This document shows, piece after piece, positions 15,608 to 25,895 of a DNA stretch of 64,000 nucleotides (position 1 is the first letter of the stretch; each line of letters opens with the position of its first letter). The stretch is taken from assembly GCF_036884655.1 (NCBI RefSeq), contig NC_088340.1, positions 1 through 64,000 on the forward strand, read 5' to 3'. Origin of the DNA: Musa acuminata AAA Group. Taxonomy: Eukaryota > Streptophyta > Magnoliopsida > Zingiberales > Musaceae. The position numbers and the translations under genes were made by a program. The notes beneath the pieces are model-generated. The model ran no database searches, had not been told where the DNA came from, and saw nothing but the letters and a program-made list of their open reading frames with translations.

Positions 15608-15984
15608 AAATGGAATAATTGCTTTAAATCTTAATTATTCCTTTATTTTTGGTTTTTTTTTTAATCTTGATATCCGATTACCCGATATGTCGGTTGGGCG
15701 GGCGCTTGGACATTGCGCTCGTTTGGGCCCAACCAGTGCTGGGCTTTTGCGTCGGCCTTAGTCAATGTACTGGGTCAAACCTGGGTCATGATAAACTGCA
15801 CTGGTCTCCCCCCGACGCACTACCCGGGCGTTCCCGTGCCCTAAGCGGTTGCTGTTCTCCCAGCGGCGACTGCGGCGTTTCCTCGGCGGACGGCGGCTGT
15901 AGTCCTCTCCGTCAGCGAACAGCGGAAGCATCGGCGGTGTCTTCCTCCGGCGAGTTCTTGTCGCTGCCGCGATTTCCTCGGTGA

Positions 15985-16561
15985 ACTGCGACTGCTGCGT
16001 CTTTCTCTCCATCTTTGTAACGGCAGAGGCGGCGTCTCTGCCCCCTGGTATCTCTCTCTTTCTCCTCTTCTTCGTCCTTTGCCGTCGCCGCCCCTCGCCC
16101 GATCCCTCCTCGCTCCCCCTCCCTCTTCCCCCTTGCCGCTAGGCAAGCTATTAGGTTTCTCCTCGAGCGTTTCTCTTGCTCTTGTCAGTCCCCGGCTCAC
16201 GGCCCTGTTTTTTCGGATCAATTGCTTCGCTTCGTATTCAATCTTGCCCTCTAGTTTTGATTCTTGATGGGTTTTTTTTTTTGTCGTCTTCAATCTTGCC
16301 CTAGCTCTCGGTCGCTCTCGTTTCGGATCCATCTTTCTTCTTCGCTTGGTCTTCAATCTTGCCTTCTAGTTTGATTCTTGAAGCTGTCTTTTCTCTTGTT
16401 CAATCTTGCCTCCTCGTGTTCCTCCTTTTCCTGTCGTTTCGATTCTTGAAAGGATCTTTCCTCGTCTTCGGTCATGCCCTGTGGTGTCGATTCATGATAT
16501 CTTCTCAGTCTTGGCATTTTGTTTGGAAGTCAGTTGAGTATGGAATTGCAGCGGGCTGTTC
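15985..16561. other. CT-rich subtelomeric sequence, no gene seen
   Basis: Pyrimidine-rich sequence with repeated wording such as ttcaatcttgcc and ttgattcttga, looking like a decayed 5' leader with several imperfect internal repeats. The open frames on both strands are low in complexity (runs of Ser, Pro, Leu or Arg, Lys, Glu) and resemble no protein I know. It lies directly upstream of the dehydrogenase-like exon and may once have been its leader. Confidence 0.5.
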
Positions 16562-16651
16562 ATGACTGACCACGATAGAATCGGGGCTCTGAGGACTCAG
16601 GGGCTTACTAGTGGAAAGTGGATAGACGCAGACGATGGCATGACCATTCTG
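16562..16651 (+). pseudogene. ALDH5F1: Probable exon remnant of succinate-semialdehyde dehydrogenase
   Basis: An open segment of 30 codons contains LRTQGL, SGKW and a D-D-G-x-T-I ending. This resembles the N-terminal stretch of mature plant succinate-semialdehyde dehydrogenase (ALDH5F1), a mitochondrial GABA-shunt enzyme that oxidises succinic semialdehyde with NAD. A GT that could act as a donor follows at 16652. No second exon with the expected N-P-A-T-G motif was found downstream, and no catalytic ALDH motif is present, so this is at most a captured or orphaned first exon. The assignment rests on one short segment remembered from the family and could be wrong. Confidence 0.5.
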
Positions 16652-17149
16652 GTATCTTTCGAGGCCTACATATATTGTTCTGATCCTTTAATGGTGCTCT
16701 TGTTTTTCTTCAAGTTTGATGCGTCTAAAGACATCTTTTAGTTGTGTGAATACACAGTATAATGGTGTCAACATTGTTATGGTAGTTCGGAGCAGACAGT
16801 TAGGGAAGTGATCGGCATAGATGCTAAGTTTCCTTGGGTATTTCGATGGTTGTCAAATCAGGTTATTAGTACACAAGATTCAATTATTTGTGGATTTTGT
16901 TTTGTGTGTGGATTAGTAGACAATATTCAATAGTAGTCAAGTCGGATTCCTATGTTATTTCAATGATTCCTTTCCCCCTCCCTTCCAAAATTCTGTCTCC
17001 TATCCCAGATCCTCTTTCCACCACCTCATCTTCAATATAGGTTATTCCGGATCCTCCATCAAGGAGCGTCTCAACAATGGCTTGTTAAGGACCGTGCTGG
17101 ACCATGTTGTCAAACACCAAAAGTTTCGTCAGGGGACCCTGCTGGACTT

Positions 17150-17275
17150 TAAACCCTAAACCATAAACCCTAAATCCTAAAAACCCTAAACCCTAAACTC
17201 TAAATCCTAAAAACCCTAAACCCTAAAATCGTAAATCGTAAATCGTAAACCTAAACCCTATACCCTAAACCCTAC
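17150..17275 (+). repeat. Degenerate interstitial telomere tract
   Basis: About 126 bp of CCCTAAA-like units with many changes (CCATAAA, TCCTAAAAA, CTCTAAA, and a run of three TCGTAAA units) in the same orientation as the terminal telomere. It lies exactly between the two copies of the subtelomeric duplication. Such tracts arise by joining or copying of chromosome ends, or by telomerase action at a break. The heavy decay says it is old. Confidence 0.93.
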
Positions 17276-17369
17276 AATTGTAATTAGGGCTCGACTTGGA
17301 CAATGTTCCGATTCAATTACAATTAGGTCAAACTTGAGTCGAGTTAATTTGGATCTTTACTTTGAACCA

Positions 17370-18062
17370 AATAAGAATCGTGACACCACAATACCCCGCC
17401 CCTTACCGACGTCACAAGAAAGTGCCCGGGCATACTCGTGCCCTAAACACAGCCACTCTCTCCCCAGCGCCGACTCTCTTTCTCCCCAACGACGACTGCG
17501 GCGTTTCCTCGGCGAGCGGTTGTCTTCCTCTCCATCGGCGAACAGCGGAAGCAACGACGGTGTCTTCCTCCGGGGAGTTCTTGGCTACGGCGTTTTCCTG
17601 GTAGATTTTGTTTTGTATGGATTAGTAGACAATATTCAATAGTAGCCAAATCGAATTCCTAGGTTCTTTCGATGATTCCTTTCACCCTCCGAAGATTCTA
17701 TCTCCTATCCCGGATCCTCTCTCCACCACCTCATCTTCAATATAGGTTATTTTGGATCCTCCGAGTTGCTCTTGGCGTTGCGACATTTTCTTTGGTGAAT
17801 GACATTTTCCTTAATGAAACGACAACGATGACATCCCTTCCCCGATCCTCCTCCCTCCTACCTCTTCCACCTTTTGTCGTAGCTCCTCTCTTGGTTTAGA
17901 GTATGATCAAGATGTATGCCAATAAGGTCATCACCAGAAGGAAGAGGCCCATCAAGGAGCACCTCAACGATGGCTCGATAAGGGCCATGTTGGACCATGT
18001 TGTCGAACGCCAAAAGGCTCAGCAGGGGACCCTATCGGACCTTTCTTGTTATCGCCAAGAAG
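17370..18062 (+). repeat. Subtelomeric duplication, copy 2
   Basis: Matches copy 1 in three blocks in the same order (see 15780-17148). The CG-rich block at 17430-17600 keeps wording such as gactgcggcgtttcctcggc. The central block ends with cctcatcttcaatataggtt. The third block is the coding-like stretch at 17950-18040. About 190 bp at 17765-17950 are absent from copy 1. Confidence 0.8.
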
Positions 18063-18079
18063 TGGAAGACCAAAATTAG
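17903..18079 (+). pseudogene. 58-codon basic open frame, unknown
   Basis: An ATG-to-TAG frame of 58 residues, rich in basic and charged residues: it begins MIKMYANKVITRRKRP and contains IKEHLNDGS and DHVVERQKAQQGTLSDL. The composition looks like real protein, not noise. A diverged second copy of the middle (IKERLNN, VLDHVVKHQK) lies at 17062-17140 in duplication copy 1. I do not recognise the family. A short exon-like stretch flanked by AG and GTAAGC follows at about 18236-18294 and could belong to the same lost gene. It is best treated as the remnant of a gene exon carried in the duplicated block. Confidence 0.4.
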
Positions 18080-19690
18080 ATTCTTTTTATGGAAGAAACT
18101 TCTCTTGATCCCCCTAGATTTTACCCTTAACCACTCTTGTATATAAGATTTTGGGTGTTTTTAATGTTTATATCTAGGCTTAGGATTTTTTGTTTGGTTT
18201 TTTGTTCTGATTTTGATTTTGATTTTCTTTTGTAGGCATCAAGTGCCAGGCAAATCAGGTGTGGGTGATGATTTAGGTGTACACTCTCTTGCGGTAAGCA
18301 TCACGTCGTGAACTTGAGTGATTTTAGTTGTTCTTTGTTTTCTTCTTTTTAACAACTATATTGTACGGCTTTCTATTTCATGAGAAATTGGGTAACAACA
18401 AATTAATGGGACTTTTCAGAGTATGATGTAAATGGATCTTGAAATTTTCCACACTATTACATATGATAGTATTAATTACTCATTTGGTTGCATACACTTG
18501 TTCACAAACATTGGTTTAGCAACAGTTCATCCTATAACCTGACTAGCATTCATTTTGAGGTCATTTTATGTTCCACTCATCGTCATATAGTGGTGTAATG
18601 CTGGAATACTACTTGAAGGGTGGTGCTAAATTCTAACAAAAAGAAGGAATAATTTATGATGTCTTAAATGCGAAGAAAATATGTGTTTGTCAATTTGTTG
18701 TTATATCTTTCTATTTTCTAATTATCTAAGCACATTTATAGGTGGTGATGTTACAACTTCTACAAGGTCTTGTTCTTTCATGTTTTCCGTTTCCTAATTT
18801 GCTGGCAGTAATTTTTTTTGTTATTAGAAGCTTTTGTACCATTTGTCAGAATTATTTACAAACTTATTCAATTAGTGCTACTTAAAGTTATCCGTATCTT
18901 AAATTGTAATACTTGTTTATTTTGTGAAAAAAGAAGCGACACTATGCACATAACAATAGCAATAAAACTAATCAGACTGTATAGTCTCATGATTGTGTCT
19001 TTATCTCTTGAAATATTGCATAGTTCTCCACTTTGCTTTTGCTTATTCTATTTATGGATGCTCATGCCAACCCTAAATCTGTATTTGGGTCCCACTACTA
19101 TGGTCTTGTGGTTCATGTGGCTTTAGAAAATGGTCGAGTGTTGTGTTATTTTTAATTCATTCTCTCTCTCTCTAAAATTGATGGAGGAATTAGATTGTGA
19201 TGAAGTTGGGAATTAAGGTTTCACACCAGCCTCTTGCAAATTGCAATTTTGAGTTAGATTGACATGCAATGCTTGTTAACTATTTAGACAAAGAAGACTT
19301 GTAAGTGTGGTTGGTACAAGACAATCAAGGTTGTTTAGCTTTGACATGAAGGAGCTTTTGAGGGTCGACTAATCGATGATTTTTACATTCCTAAACTCAC
19401 AAAATTAGATAAGTCTTTATTATCTTAAAAAACGTTGAAGTTGCAATCTTCTATGTGCATCAACATGCATTTGATGTAGATCATTATCTGCACATGTTAA
19501 TTTATACCCATGGATATATATATCATATACTTTATTTGACATGTAAAACCAAATAACAAGAATAGTGATTAAACTCATAAGGTACTCTATGACATTTTTT
19601 AATTAAGAAATAAGGAGGTGGTACTTTCCATAACTTTGTAGAAGAATAAGTAGTTTTGCTAATTTGTTTATCTAGGGAGGATTAATATAG
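18080..19690. other. AT-rich subtelomeric stretch, no gene supported
   Basis: AT-rich sequence, intron-like in composition, with T-rich tracts and no frame resembling a known protein. A 102-codon frame at 18818-19126 is hydrophobic and low in coding character. A possible small exon at 18236-18294 sits between tttgtag and gtaagc, but no partner exon was found. Nothing else was recognised. Confidence 0.5.
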
Positions 19691-19694
19691 TCGA

Positions 19695-19760
19695 AGGTGC
19701 TAGGCGCTAAAAGACACCAAAGTGCTAAAATGCCCATGGCACTAGGTGCGTACTTAAGTG
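19695..19760. repeat. Short GGCGCTA-type dispersed repeat fragment
   Basis: The stretch has repeated wording of the type aggtgctaggcgctaa and ggcactaggtgcg, related to the GGCGCTCGGGCG repeat near 24525. It looks like a fragment of a dispersed non-coding repeat. No ends or target duplications are visible. Confidence 0.35.
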
Positions 19761-19924
19761 AAATTAAACACTCCTAAATATTAAATTTAAAAGACATGAT
19801 AAATTTAATCATTTCCAAAACACTAGGAAGTGGTTCTGAGTTGCTATCATTGGGATGGGAAGAGGGAGGAGGTATGAGAGAGAGTTGTCGGTTTATCGAC
19901 TGAGAGGGGAAAGGGGAAGAAGGA

Positions 19925-20533
19925 CAAGGCATGAGAGAGGGTTTTTCTTGATGGTGCTCTTAGCCTCTCTTAACATATTGAGGAGCTCAGGGAGAGTCAC
20001 CTAAAGCTTGTTCATGTTAAAATTCATAATGAACTGAGAAAAGGAGTCTGGAAGGGTCTAAAGCATAAGATCCATACGCGAATTATCCTCTAGGATCATT
20101 CCTAGACCCGTGAGTTTCTTTATCCACTCAATCATCTTAAAGACATGGTTCTGAACCAGTGTCCTCTAAGTTACCCTAGCGCGGAAGAGACTTGTATATC
20201 TCATATTGTTGAGGCCTTTCTTGCTCCTTAAACAATTTATGAAAATATAAGAGAATGGATCTGGTATTCACCTTTTTATGTTGTCTCTGTAACTCAGGAG
20301 TTATGAAGCTCTATATAACACTGAGCAAGAGTGGAATCGTCTAAGTATTTCACGTAGCAAGCGATCTCATCCTCACTTGCCCCTTCCTCGGGAGTGGGCA
20401 TCATTGTGTTAAAGATATATGCGATTTTCTATGTCATGAGAACGATTATCTAGTTGCAGAGTCTATCCATGTAATTTATAGTAGTGAGGCGGTTGACATC
20501 ATGTATGCCATGTAATGGATTGGAAAGCGACAT
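19925..20533 (-). pseudogene. Ty1/copia gag remnant
   Basis: Read on the minus strand from an ATG at 20533, the remnant shows a copia gag region with in-frame stops. In order it shows a Y-I-F-N-T segment, M-P-T-P-E-E-G, a D-D-S-T-L-A-Q-C-Y-I-E-L segment, V-Q-N-H-V-F-K-M-I-E-W-I-K, then LPDSFSQFIMNFNMNKL and L-P-E-L-L-N-M-L-R-E-A. These are typical of the plant UBN2-type gag that packages copia RNA. At least four stop codons and probably one frameshift kill it. No protease, integrase or reverse transcriptase follows on its 3' side. Confidence 0.8.
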
Positions 20534-20924
20534 GCTGTTGACCAACAAAAAGATGTAGCAGAAAAATAAATAACACGTAAATTTTGTATAAAGTAAATGA
20601 TCAAGATAAGGACTTCTATCTTAATCTACTCTTAATATTTTTTAGCGAAACACATAACTCCCTCTGATATGTGTATCAGAAACCCTCGACGGATCTTTAG
20701 TGGGGATCAAGATCCAATCGATGTCTTAGTGTAATCTCGCCGGACTCGACCAATCATACTAAGCTCGAAAAAGTAGGCAACTCTTGTCGATCACAACTCC
20801 TTGTGATTCTCGTCATATTCGGCCTTCGAAACGTCATGGTCTCGAGGGACTTGACCAACCATGATGCTCGGTTAAGTCATCACCATCGTTACAAGATGAG
20901 TCTGATTGATGATATGCCCTCGAG
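20534..20924. other. Leader of the copia remnant, no gene
   Basis: The sequence upstream (minus sense) of the gag remnant, with wording that fits a decayed copia leader or LTR (acacataactccctctgatatg; gacggatctttagtggggat). LTR ends and a primer-binding site could not be placed. The junction with the gypsy fragment lies near 20925. Confidence 0.4.
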
Positions 20925-21349
20925 GGTCTCCTCTTATAAAGCCATTGTAAGATTTTGTAAAAAAGAAAAGTTAAGCCCAAGGTTTATTAGACCTTTTGAG
21001 GTCATTGAGAGGATTGGTTCTATTGCTTACCGGCTTTGCCTAACGATCATTTTTATGTCATATCCATTATATATTTTATGTTTCAATGCTCAGAAAATAT
21101 ATATCAGATTCCTCTCATATCATCAAGTATGAGCTGATTGCAATTGAAAAAGACTTGTCTTACATGGAAGAGTCCACTCAGATCATTAATAAAAAAGAGA
21201 AAATCTTAAGAAAGAGAATCATTCCTCTCGTTAAAGTAATTTGAAAGCATCATTTTACGATTGATAAGACTTGGGAATTAGTGGAAGAAATGAAGAAAGG
21301 TTATTTTAATCTTTTCGTCGAATGAGGTATGGCAAATTTAGAGGACTAA
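20925..21349 (+). pseudogene. 3' end of gypsy pol (integrase C-terminus), copy A1
   Basis: The frames read R-F-x-K-K-E-K-L-S-P-R-F-I and FEVIERIGSIAYRL, then an N-A-Q-K-I-Y segment, K-K-E-K-I-L-R-K-R-I-I-P-L, T-W-E-L-V-E-E-M-K-K-G-Y and a final N-L-E-D before the stop at about 21349. This is the C-terminal part of a Ty3/gypsy integrase, which binds target DNA during insertion. Several frameshifts and stops are present. The polypurine-rich stretch aaggatgggagag and the LTR follow at once. It is very similar to the end of copy A2 (23750-24194), so both belong to one family. Confidence 0.85.
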
Positions 21350-21373
21350 AATATTCTTTTAAGGATGGGAGAG

Positions 21374-22346
21374 TGTAATATCTCTCATTTTTAAAAATTT
21401 TGCTAAGGCTTATTTGTAATATAAGGACCTATTTGTAAATATAAGGATTGTTTAATAATTCTTTTACAATAAATAACTTTATATTAAAAGCTTATTACCA
21501 AGTACCTAAATGTGTATCTTAGCAATTTGATATGATTTGTGAAAGATTCATATTAAATTAAAAAAATATAGAGGACATGTGTCACTTGCTAACATTAGGA
21601 TAAGTTAAAAAAAAAAGGACATGTGTCGCTTGCTAACCTTAGGATGGTGCCACTTATATTTGTTCTATGGATGATATGTAAGCTTCTTTCATGCATGTTT
21701 GCCACCTTATAATCCTTGTGTTTGCCAAACTTAAGTAATTAGAGGTGAAATTAAAGGAAAATTTACCAAATGAAAGAAACTTGCTGCAACCAAAGTAAGC
21801 TTGATAAGAGAAGAGAAGAGGAATTGAAGTAGAAGAAGTTTTGCTTTGGCTTGATGTTTTGGATCAATTCCTCACATTTGGGAATCAAATGTTTCTAAGG
21901 CTAGTGTTAAATGTTTTGTTGTATAAGTACACTTTGCGTCTAATTAAATGTTGATGGTAAATATGAACTTATGTGTTTTGTAGAGGTTTTAACGGACCTC
22001 TCATGTTTAGGATTTTATAATGTTAAGTTTAATTTGTATAATGATACGAACTTATGATAAATGTTGGTTTTGTGATTGTATAAATTCCCACACTTGTTGA
22101 TTTATGATGTGGTTATCGTTTAGTTGAGTTGGCTTTGGATTTTATGAATCATCAAGTGATGTGGTGTATGATTATAATTACATAGGCTTAAGAATTGTGG
22201 ATTATGGGTGTAAATTATAACTTGAATGATTTTTAGTATCCTCAAATGTGGTTTGTATCCAGGATTAGATTGTTGATTAAATTTTAATATTATGGATTTT
22301 AAGACAGGATCACACCTCCTGATATGATAATTTAGGGGGCGTGACG
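21374..22346 (+). mobile_element. LTR of gypsy element A
   Basis: The LTR starts with TGTAATATCTC just after the polypurine stretch at 21361-21373 and ends near gggggcgtgacg at 22346, where CG probably replaces CA. A tRNA-Met-type primer site follows within five bases. The same start is found at about 24216 downstream of the second pol copy. The LTR is therefore 3' LTR to the pol piece on its left and 5' LTR to the internal region on its right. A stretch with the wording aggacatgtgtc is repeated inside it (about 21572 and 21618). Confidence 0.8.
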
Positions 22347-22350
22347 AAGG

Positions 22351-22363
22351 TGGTATCGAAGCA
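22351..22363 (+). promoter_or_regulatory. Primer-binding site of gypsy element A
   Basis: The stretch tggtatcgaagca is a near match to the tRNA-iMet primer site (TGGTATCAGAGC), five bases after the LTR end. It primes minus-strand DNA synthesis in these elements. Confidence 0.75.
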
Positions 22364-22477
22364 TGATTTTAGGATCATTGAGATATTTAATACACTTGAT
22401 GTACAAAATTATATTAAGGTTTAGTAATTATATAGAGATCGATGAAAATTTTTTTTGATGTCTTTTAGTAATTTAGG

Positions 22478-22904
22478 ATGACAAGGACATCTGGTCCTCT
22501 TGCTTCATCTTCTTCTGGTTAATCCATGAGGCCTTCGGCCTCGTAGGTCCCATTGTCACCTCTATGCTTCCATCGTGCCTCCTCGTTTAATTACATTATA
22601 ATCATAGACACGTAGGCCTTAATAATAATAATTACATTAATGATATTATTATTATTAGAAGAAAATTATGATTTGAATATTATGAGAAAACGACAAGGCC
22701 TATTGAGATTTGAATATTGCGTCTATCTAGGTGCGGTATGATCTTATTCAACAAATTTAAAAAGGACAACTATGTGATTCACATTTAATCTACTTGAGGA
22801 ATGAAGTAGAAAAGGGATTGAAGTCGAATTTTCAAATTTTAGAGGATAGCCTATTGAGATTTGAGATAGAGTATATGTTCCAAATGACTCTGATATCGAT
22901 AACC
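22478..22904 (+). pseudogene. gag leader remnant of gypsy element A
   Basis: An ATG at 22478 opens MTRTSGPLASSSSG, a Ser-rich start typical of this gypsy type, then a stop. Beyond it the sequence is decayed and short: most of gag and all of protease, reverse transcriptase and RNase H are missing. A second short frame near 22700-22760 gives no recognised motif. An internal deletion therefore links gag to the integrase region. Confidence 0.6.
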
Positions 22905-24194
22905 AAATCCTGAAGGAGGGTCATAATTGAAAGTACACCATTAAATCCCGATAGCACTAAGATATATAAAGATCTCCAAAGTTATTATTTGTGGGAAGGC
23001 ATGAAGAAGGAGATTGCAATGTATGTTTTAAAGTGTTTTGACTTGTCAGCAAATCCAAGCAGAACACCAGAGATCTGGCGATTTGTTTCAACCTTTAGAT
23101 ATTCCTGAATGGAAATGAAAATGTGTTATCGTGGATTTTGTTTCAGGAGTACTCGGAACCGCCAGAAAGCATGATGTTATTTGGGTTATCATTGATCGGT
23201 TAACCAAATCTGCATATTTCCTATTGATCAATATGACTTATTCTCTTGATAGGCTTGCAGATTTATATATCAATGAAATAGTAACACTTCATGGTGTTCC
23301 AAAAAAGATCTCTAATAGAGACTTCAGATTTCTTTCAAAATTATGGAGAAGGTTACAGGAATCTCTAGGCACTAAAGTCAAGTTTAGCATTGCTTATCAC
23401 CCTCAAACTGATGGTTAATCAGAAAGAACCATTCAATCTCTTGAAGATTTACTTAGAGCCTATATTATGGATTAGAAAGGTGATTGGGATAAAGATATCT
23501 CTTATTAAATTCACTTACAATAATAGTTACCATTCGAGCATTCGAAAGGCTCCGTATGAAGCTTTGCATTGGCAAAGGTACAAAATGCCTATAAGTTAGG
23601 AGGAAGTTGGTGATAGAAAGTTGTTAGCACCAGACAAAGTGCAAGAGACTACTGAAAAGATTCGAGTTATAATAAAAAGGCTAAAGATTGCTCGAAGTCA
23701 TCGTAAGAATTATGTTGACAATAGAAGACGAGATATTGAATTTCAAGTAGGGGATTTTGTATTCCTGAAGGTCTCCCCTTACGAAGGCATTGTAAGATTT
23801 TGGAAGAAAGAAAAGTTAAGCCCAAGGTTTATTGGACATTTTGAGGTCATTGAGAGGATTAATTCTATTGCTTACAGGCTTTGTCTTGAAACCATCTTTA
23901 TGTCACATTCATAATATATTTTATGTTTCAATGCTCAAAAAATATATACAAGATTCTTTTCAAATTATCAAGTATAAGCCGATTGCGATCAAAAAATACT
24001 TCTCTTACATGGAAGAGCCCACTCAGACTATTGATAAGAAAGAGAAGATCCTAAGAAATAGAATCATTCCTCTCGGTAAAATAATTTGGAAGCATCATTT
24101 TACGGATGATACGGCCTGGGAACTAGTGGAAGTAATGAAGAAAGGTTATCCTTTTCTTTTTGTCGAAGGAGGTATGATAAATTTAGAGGACTAA
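22905..24194 (+). pseudogene. Ty3/gypsy integrase remnant, copy A2
   Basis: In broken frames the integrase is nearly complete. It holds an N-terminal Zn-finger region (remnant of C-x2-C near 23040), a catalytic core with D in the segment around 23130, V-I-I-D-R-L-T-K-S-A at about 23190, S-N-R-D at about 23310, and YHPQTDG near 23396. Further on are a core end with Y-N-N-S-Y-H-S-S-I, then RDIEFQVGDFVFLKVSP and the C-terminal FEVIERINSIAYRL segment. Stops include TAA after YHPQTDG at 23416 and TAG at about 23474. The enzyme would join LTR ends to target DNA; this copy cannot be active. Confidence 0.9.
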
Positions 24195-24215
24195 ATTTCT
24201 CTTTTATGGAAGGGA

Positions 24216-24520
24216 GTGAAATATCTCTAATTTTTGAAAAAATTGTAAGGACTTATTTGTAATGTAATGACCTATTTGTAAATATAAGGATTGTTTAATA
24301 ATTTTTTTTTCATTAAATAACTTTTTATTAATAGCTTATTGCTAAGGACCTAAATGTGAATCTTAGCAATTTAATATGATTTGTGAAAGATTCATATTAA
24401 GTTAAAAAAATAGAGAACATGTGTCATTAGCTAACTTAAGGATGGTGCCATTTATGTTTGTTCTATGAATGACACGTAAGTTTCTTTCATGTATGTTTGC
24501 CATCTTATAATCCTAGTGAT
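24216..24520 (+). mobile_element. Truncated 3' LTR of gypsy element A
   Basis: Starts tgaaatatctc, matching the LTR at 21374, and follows it (with a missing stretch near the internal repeat) to about gccatcttataatcc at 24513. It then stops where GC-rich repeat sequence begins. So only about a third of the LTR remains. Confidence 0.8.
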
Positions 24521-24626
24521 TACAATAGGCGCTCGGGCGCGACGAGGCGAGGCCCGAGCGCCTCGCTTCATTTCTAGGCGACGTGCTTCAAAGAGGTGCC
24601 GCTTGGGCGCTTGCCCGAGCCCAATC
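24521..24626 (+). repeat. GC-rich GGCGCTCGGGCG repeat, left half
   Basis: A GC-rich stretch opens with aggcgctcgggcgc. It is interrupted at 24626 by element D1 and continues at 26342 with gggcgcttcgggcgagcgcct. The outer wording is an inverted match (aggcgctcg versus cgagcgcct), which hints at a small inverted-repeat element split by D1. No target duplication was found for it. Confidence 0.5.
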
Positions 24627-25072
24627 TATCACAGACTTAGTTGGTTTTGCCTAAGTCGTGCGGCACCCTTGCGTATCCATCCACAAAGGTCAGCCTCCCC
24701 AAAACCTCCCATGGTCCCTTAGGATCTACAAAAGAGAAAACGGGTTAGTGAAAGCGCCTCACTCGGGATCCACAAGCAAACATTTTAGGAAACACTTTAT
24801 AGACAGTGCAAATTACAAACAGACTTTACAAGCTCTAAACAGTTGCACAACAAAGGGTCAAAATGGTCCACTATAGGTCGAGTATCTCTCACAAGTGTCC
24901 ACATGATACAATATTTATTTACATGCCTAAGAAGGCCACCAACCCAACTAAAATGGGGTTGTTAAGCCTTCAACCGTTCCTCTATATGCTGTGCAAAGCA
25001 TGAACAAACAGAAAGACACGGACATACATAAGTATTACATCAAACATCCTGTTTAGAACTTTGTCCGTGACA
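24627..25072 (-). mobile_element. Element D1, 3' LTR
   Basis: 446 bp, matching the D2 LTRs at 42453 and 46576 throughout. The + strand start tatcacagac is a mutated tgtcacggac, and the end is gtccgtgaca. A polypurine tract, read on the minus strand as agtggggaga, lies directly to the right, so the element runs on the minus strand. The divergence from D1's other LTR is obvious by eye, so the insertion is not recent. Confidence 0.88.
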
Positions 25073-25895
25073 TTCTCCCCACTTATTCTTTTGACGTCCT
25101 CGTCGAAGCCTTTGTCGAACCGGGATCTATCCCTACTGGATATCTGTCTCGTTGGAGCAACATCTCTCTTTGCTTCTTTCTCTCTGAAAGTTTCGGAGAC
25201 CACCATCCCCTTAGACTACTCCGATTTGCTAAACAAACTATGCATTGTTCTGTCTCCTGCAAACGCACTTGTTAGATTGCGGCTCCACGTCAATACAACC
25301 CCCGTTACACCACTCAAGGCCTAGCAACATGCTGAACTCGCTGCACACTTCAGCCTCCTACGGACGTATCCTTCACATGCCAAAGAGAAAGTTTCAATGC
25401 TCCATGGCGCCGAGTTTCGGTCGCCTTGGGATGGCCGTGAATATTCCATCGTCCACATACAAGCCCATGCATGAGTACCGAATTCATCAAGTTAGCAATT
25501 CCCCTCACCTCTATACTCTTTCGGTCGCTGAGCAACTCATTCCACCTTGCATGGTCTTATCCTTTACCAAGTGCCTCGCTTGCTTTGAGCACCATCAAGT
25601 ATAGTTGTCAACGTCGAGTCGTAGCTCAAACTCAGCCATCCCAACCTTTGTGTTTTCTGTATTCTTCCAAGCTTGCTTGTTCTCGTGGTGCCTCTTGCTC
25701 TAAGGGTTGGCCATTCCTTTGAATGTCAATCTCAGATGCCCGCTCCTCCGAGCGACTCCTTTTCCCTACATCTCCATGCCCGTTTTCCCCCAAACGGTCA
25801 CGCGTGTGCTGATTGCCCTCAACGCAGCCTCACTAGGTCCCCCACATTTGCATGCCAAGTGTTTCTATGAGTGCTTGTCCTGCTCTGATACCATC
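25073..25895 (-). mobile_element. Element D1, internal region (deleted non-autonomous element)
   Basis: Both ends match element D2: the polypurine side (about 25073-25115) and the primer-site side (about 25115-25895, equivalent to about 45785-46575). The 2.8 kb in between in D2 are absent. On the minus strand the last codons before the polypurine tract read K-A-S-T-R-T-S-K-E, the tail of a gypsy pol frame. The primer site read on the minus strand is TGGTATCAGAGCAGG at 25880-25894. No gag or pol is present, so it depends on enzymes supplied by another element. Confidence 0.8.

Larger units (their letters stand above)
15780..17148 (+). repeat. Subtelomeric duplication, copy 1
   Basis: Blocks here recur in the same order in 17370-18060. 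One is a CT/CG-rich stretch at about 15820-15980, matched at about 17430-17600. Another begins near 16890 (wording ttagtagacaatattcaata) and runs through a pyrimidine-rich stretch, matched at 17605-17765. The third is a short coding-like block at 17062-17140, matched at 17950-18040. Copy 1 holds extra sequence at about 16000-16890 that copy 2 lacks. Similarity is clear by eye but far from identical, so the duplication is not recent. The copies flank the interstitial telomere tract. Confidence 0.8.

Noticed and set aside
15841..16356. 171-codon minus-strand frame in the subtelomere
   Set aside because: Arg, Lys and Glu strings opposite a CT-rich leader; no known domain.
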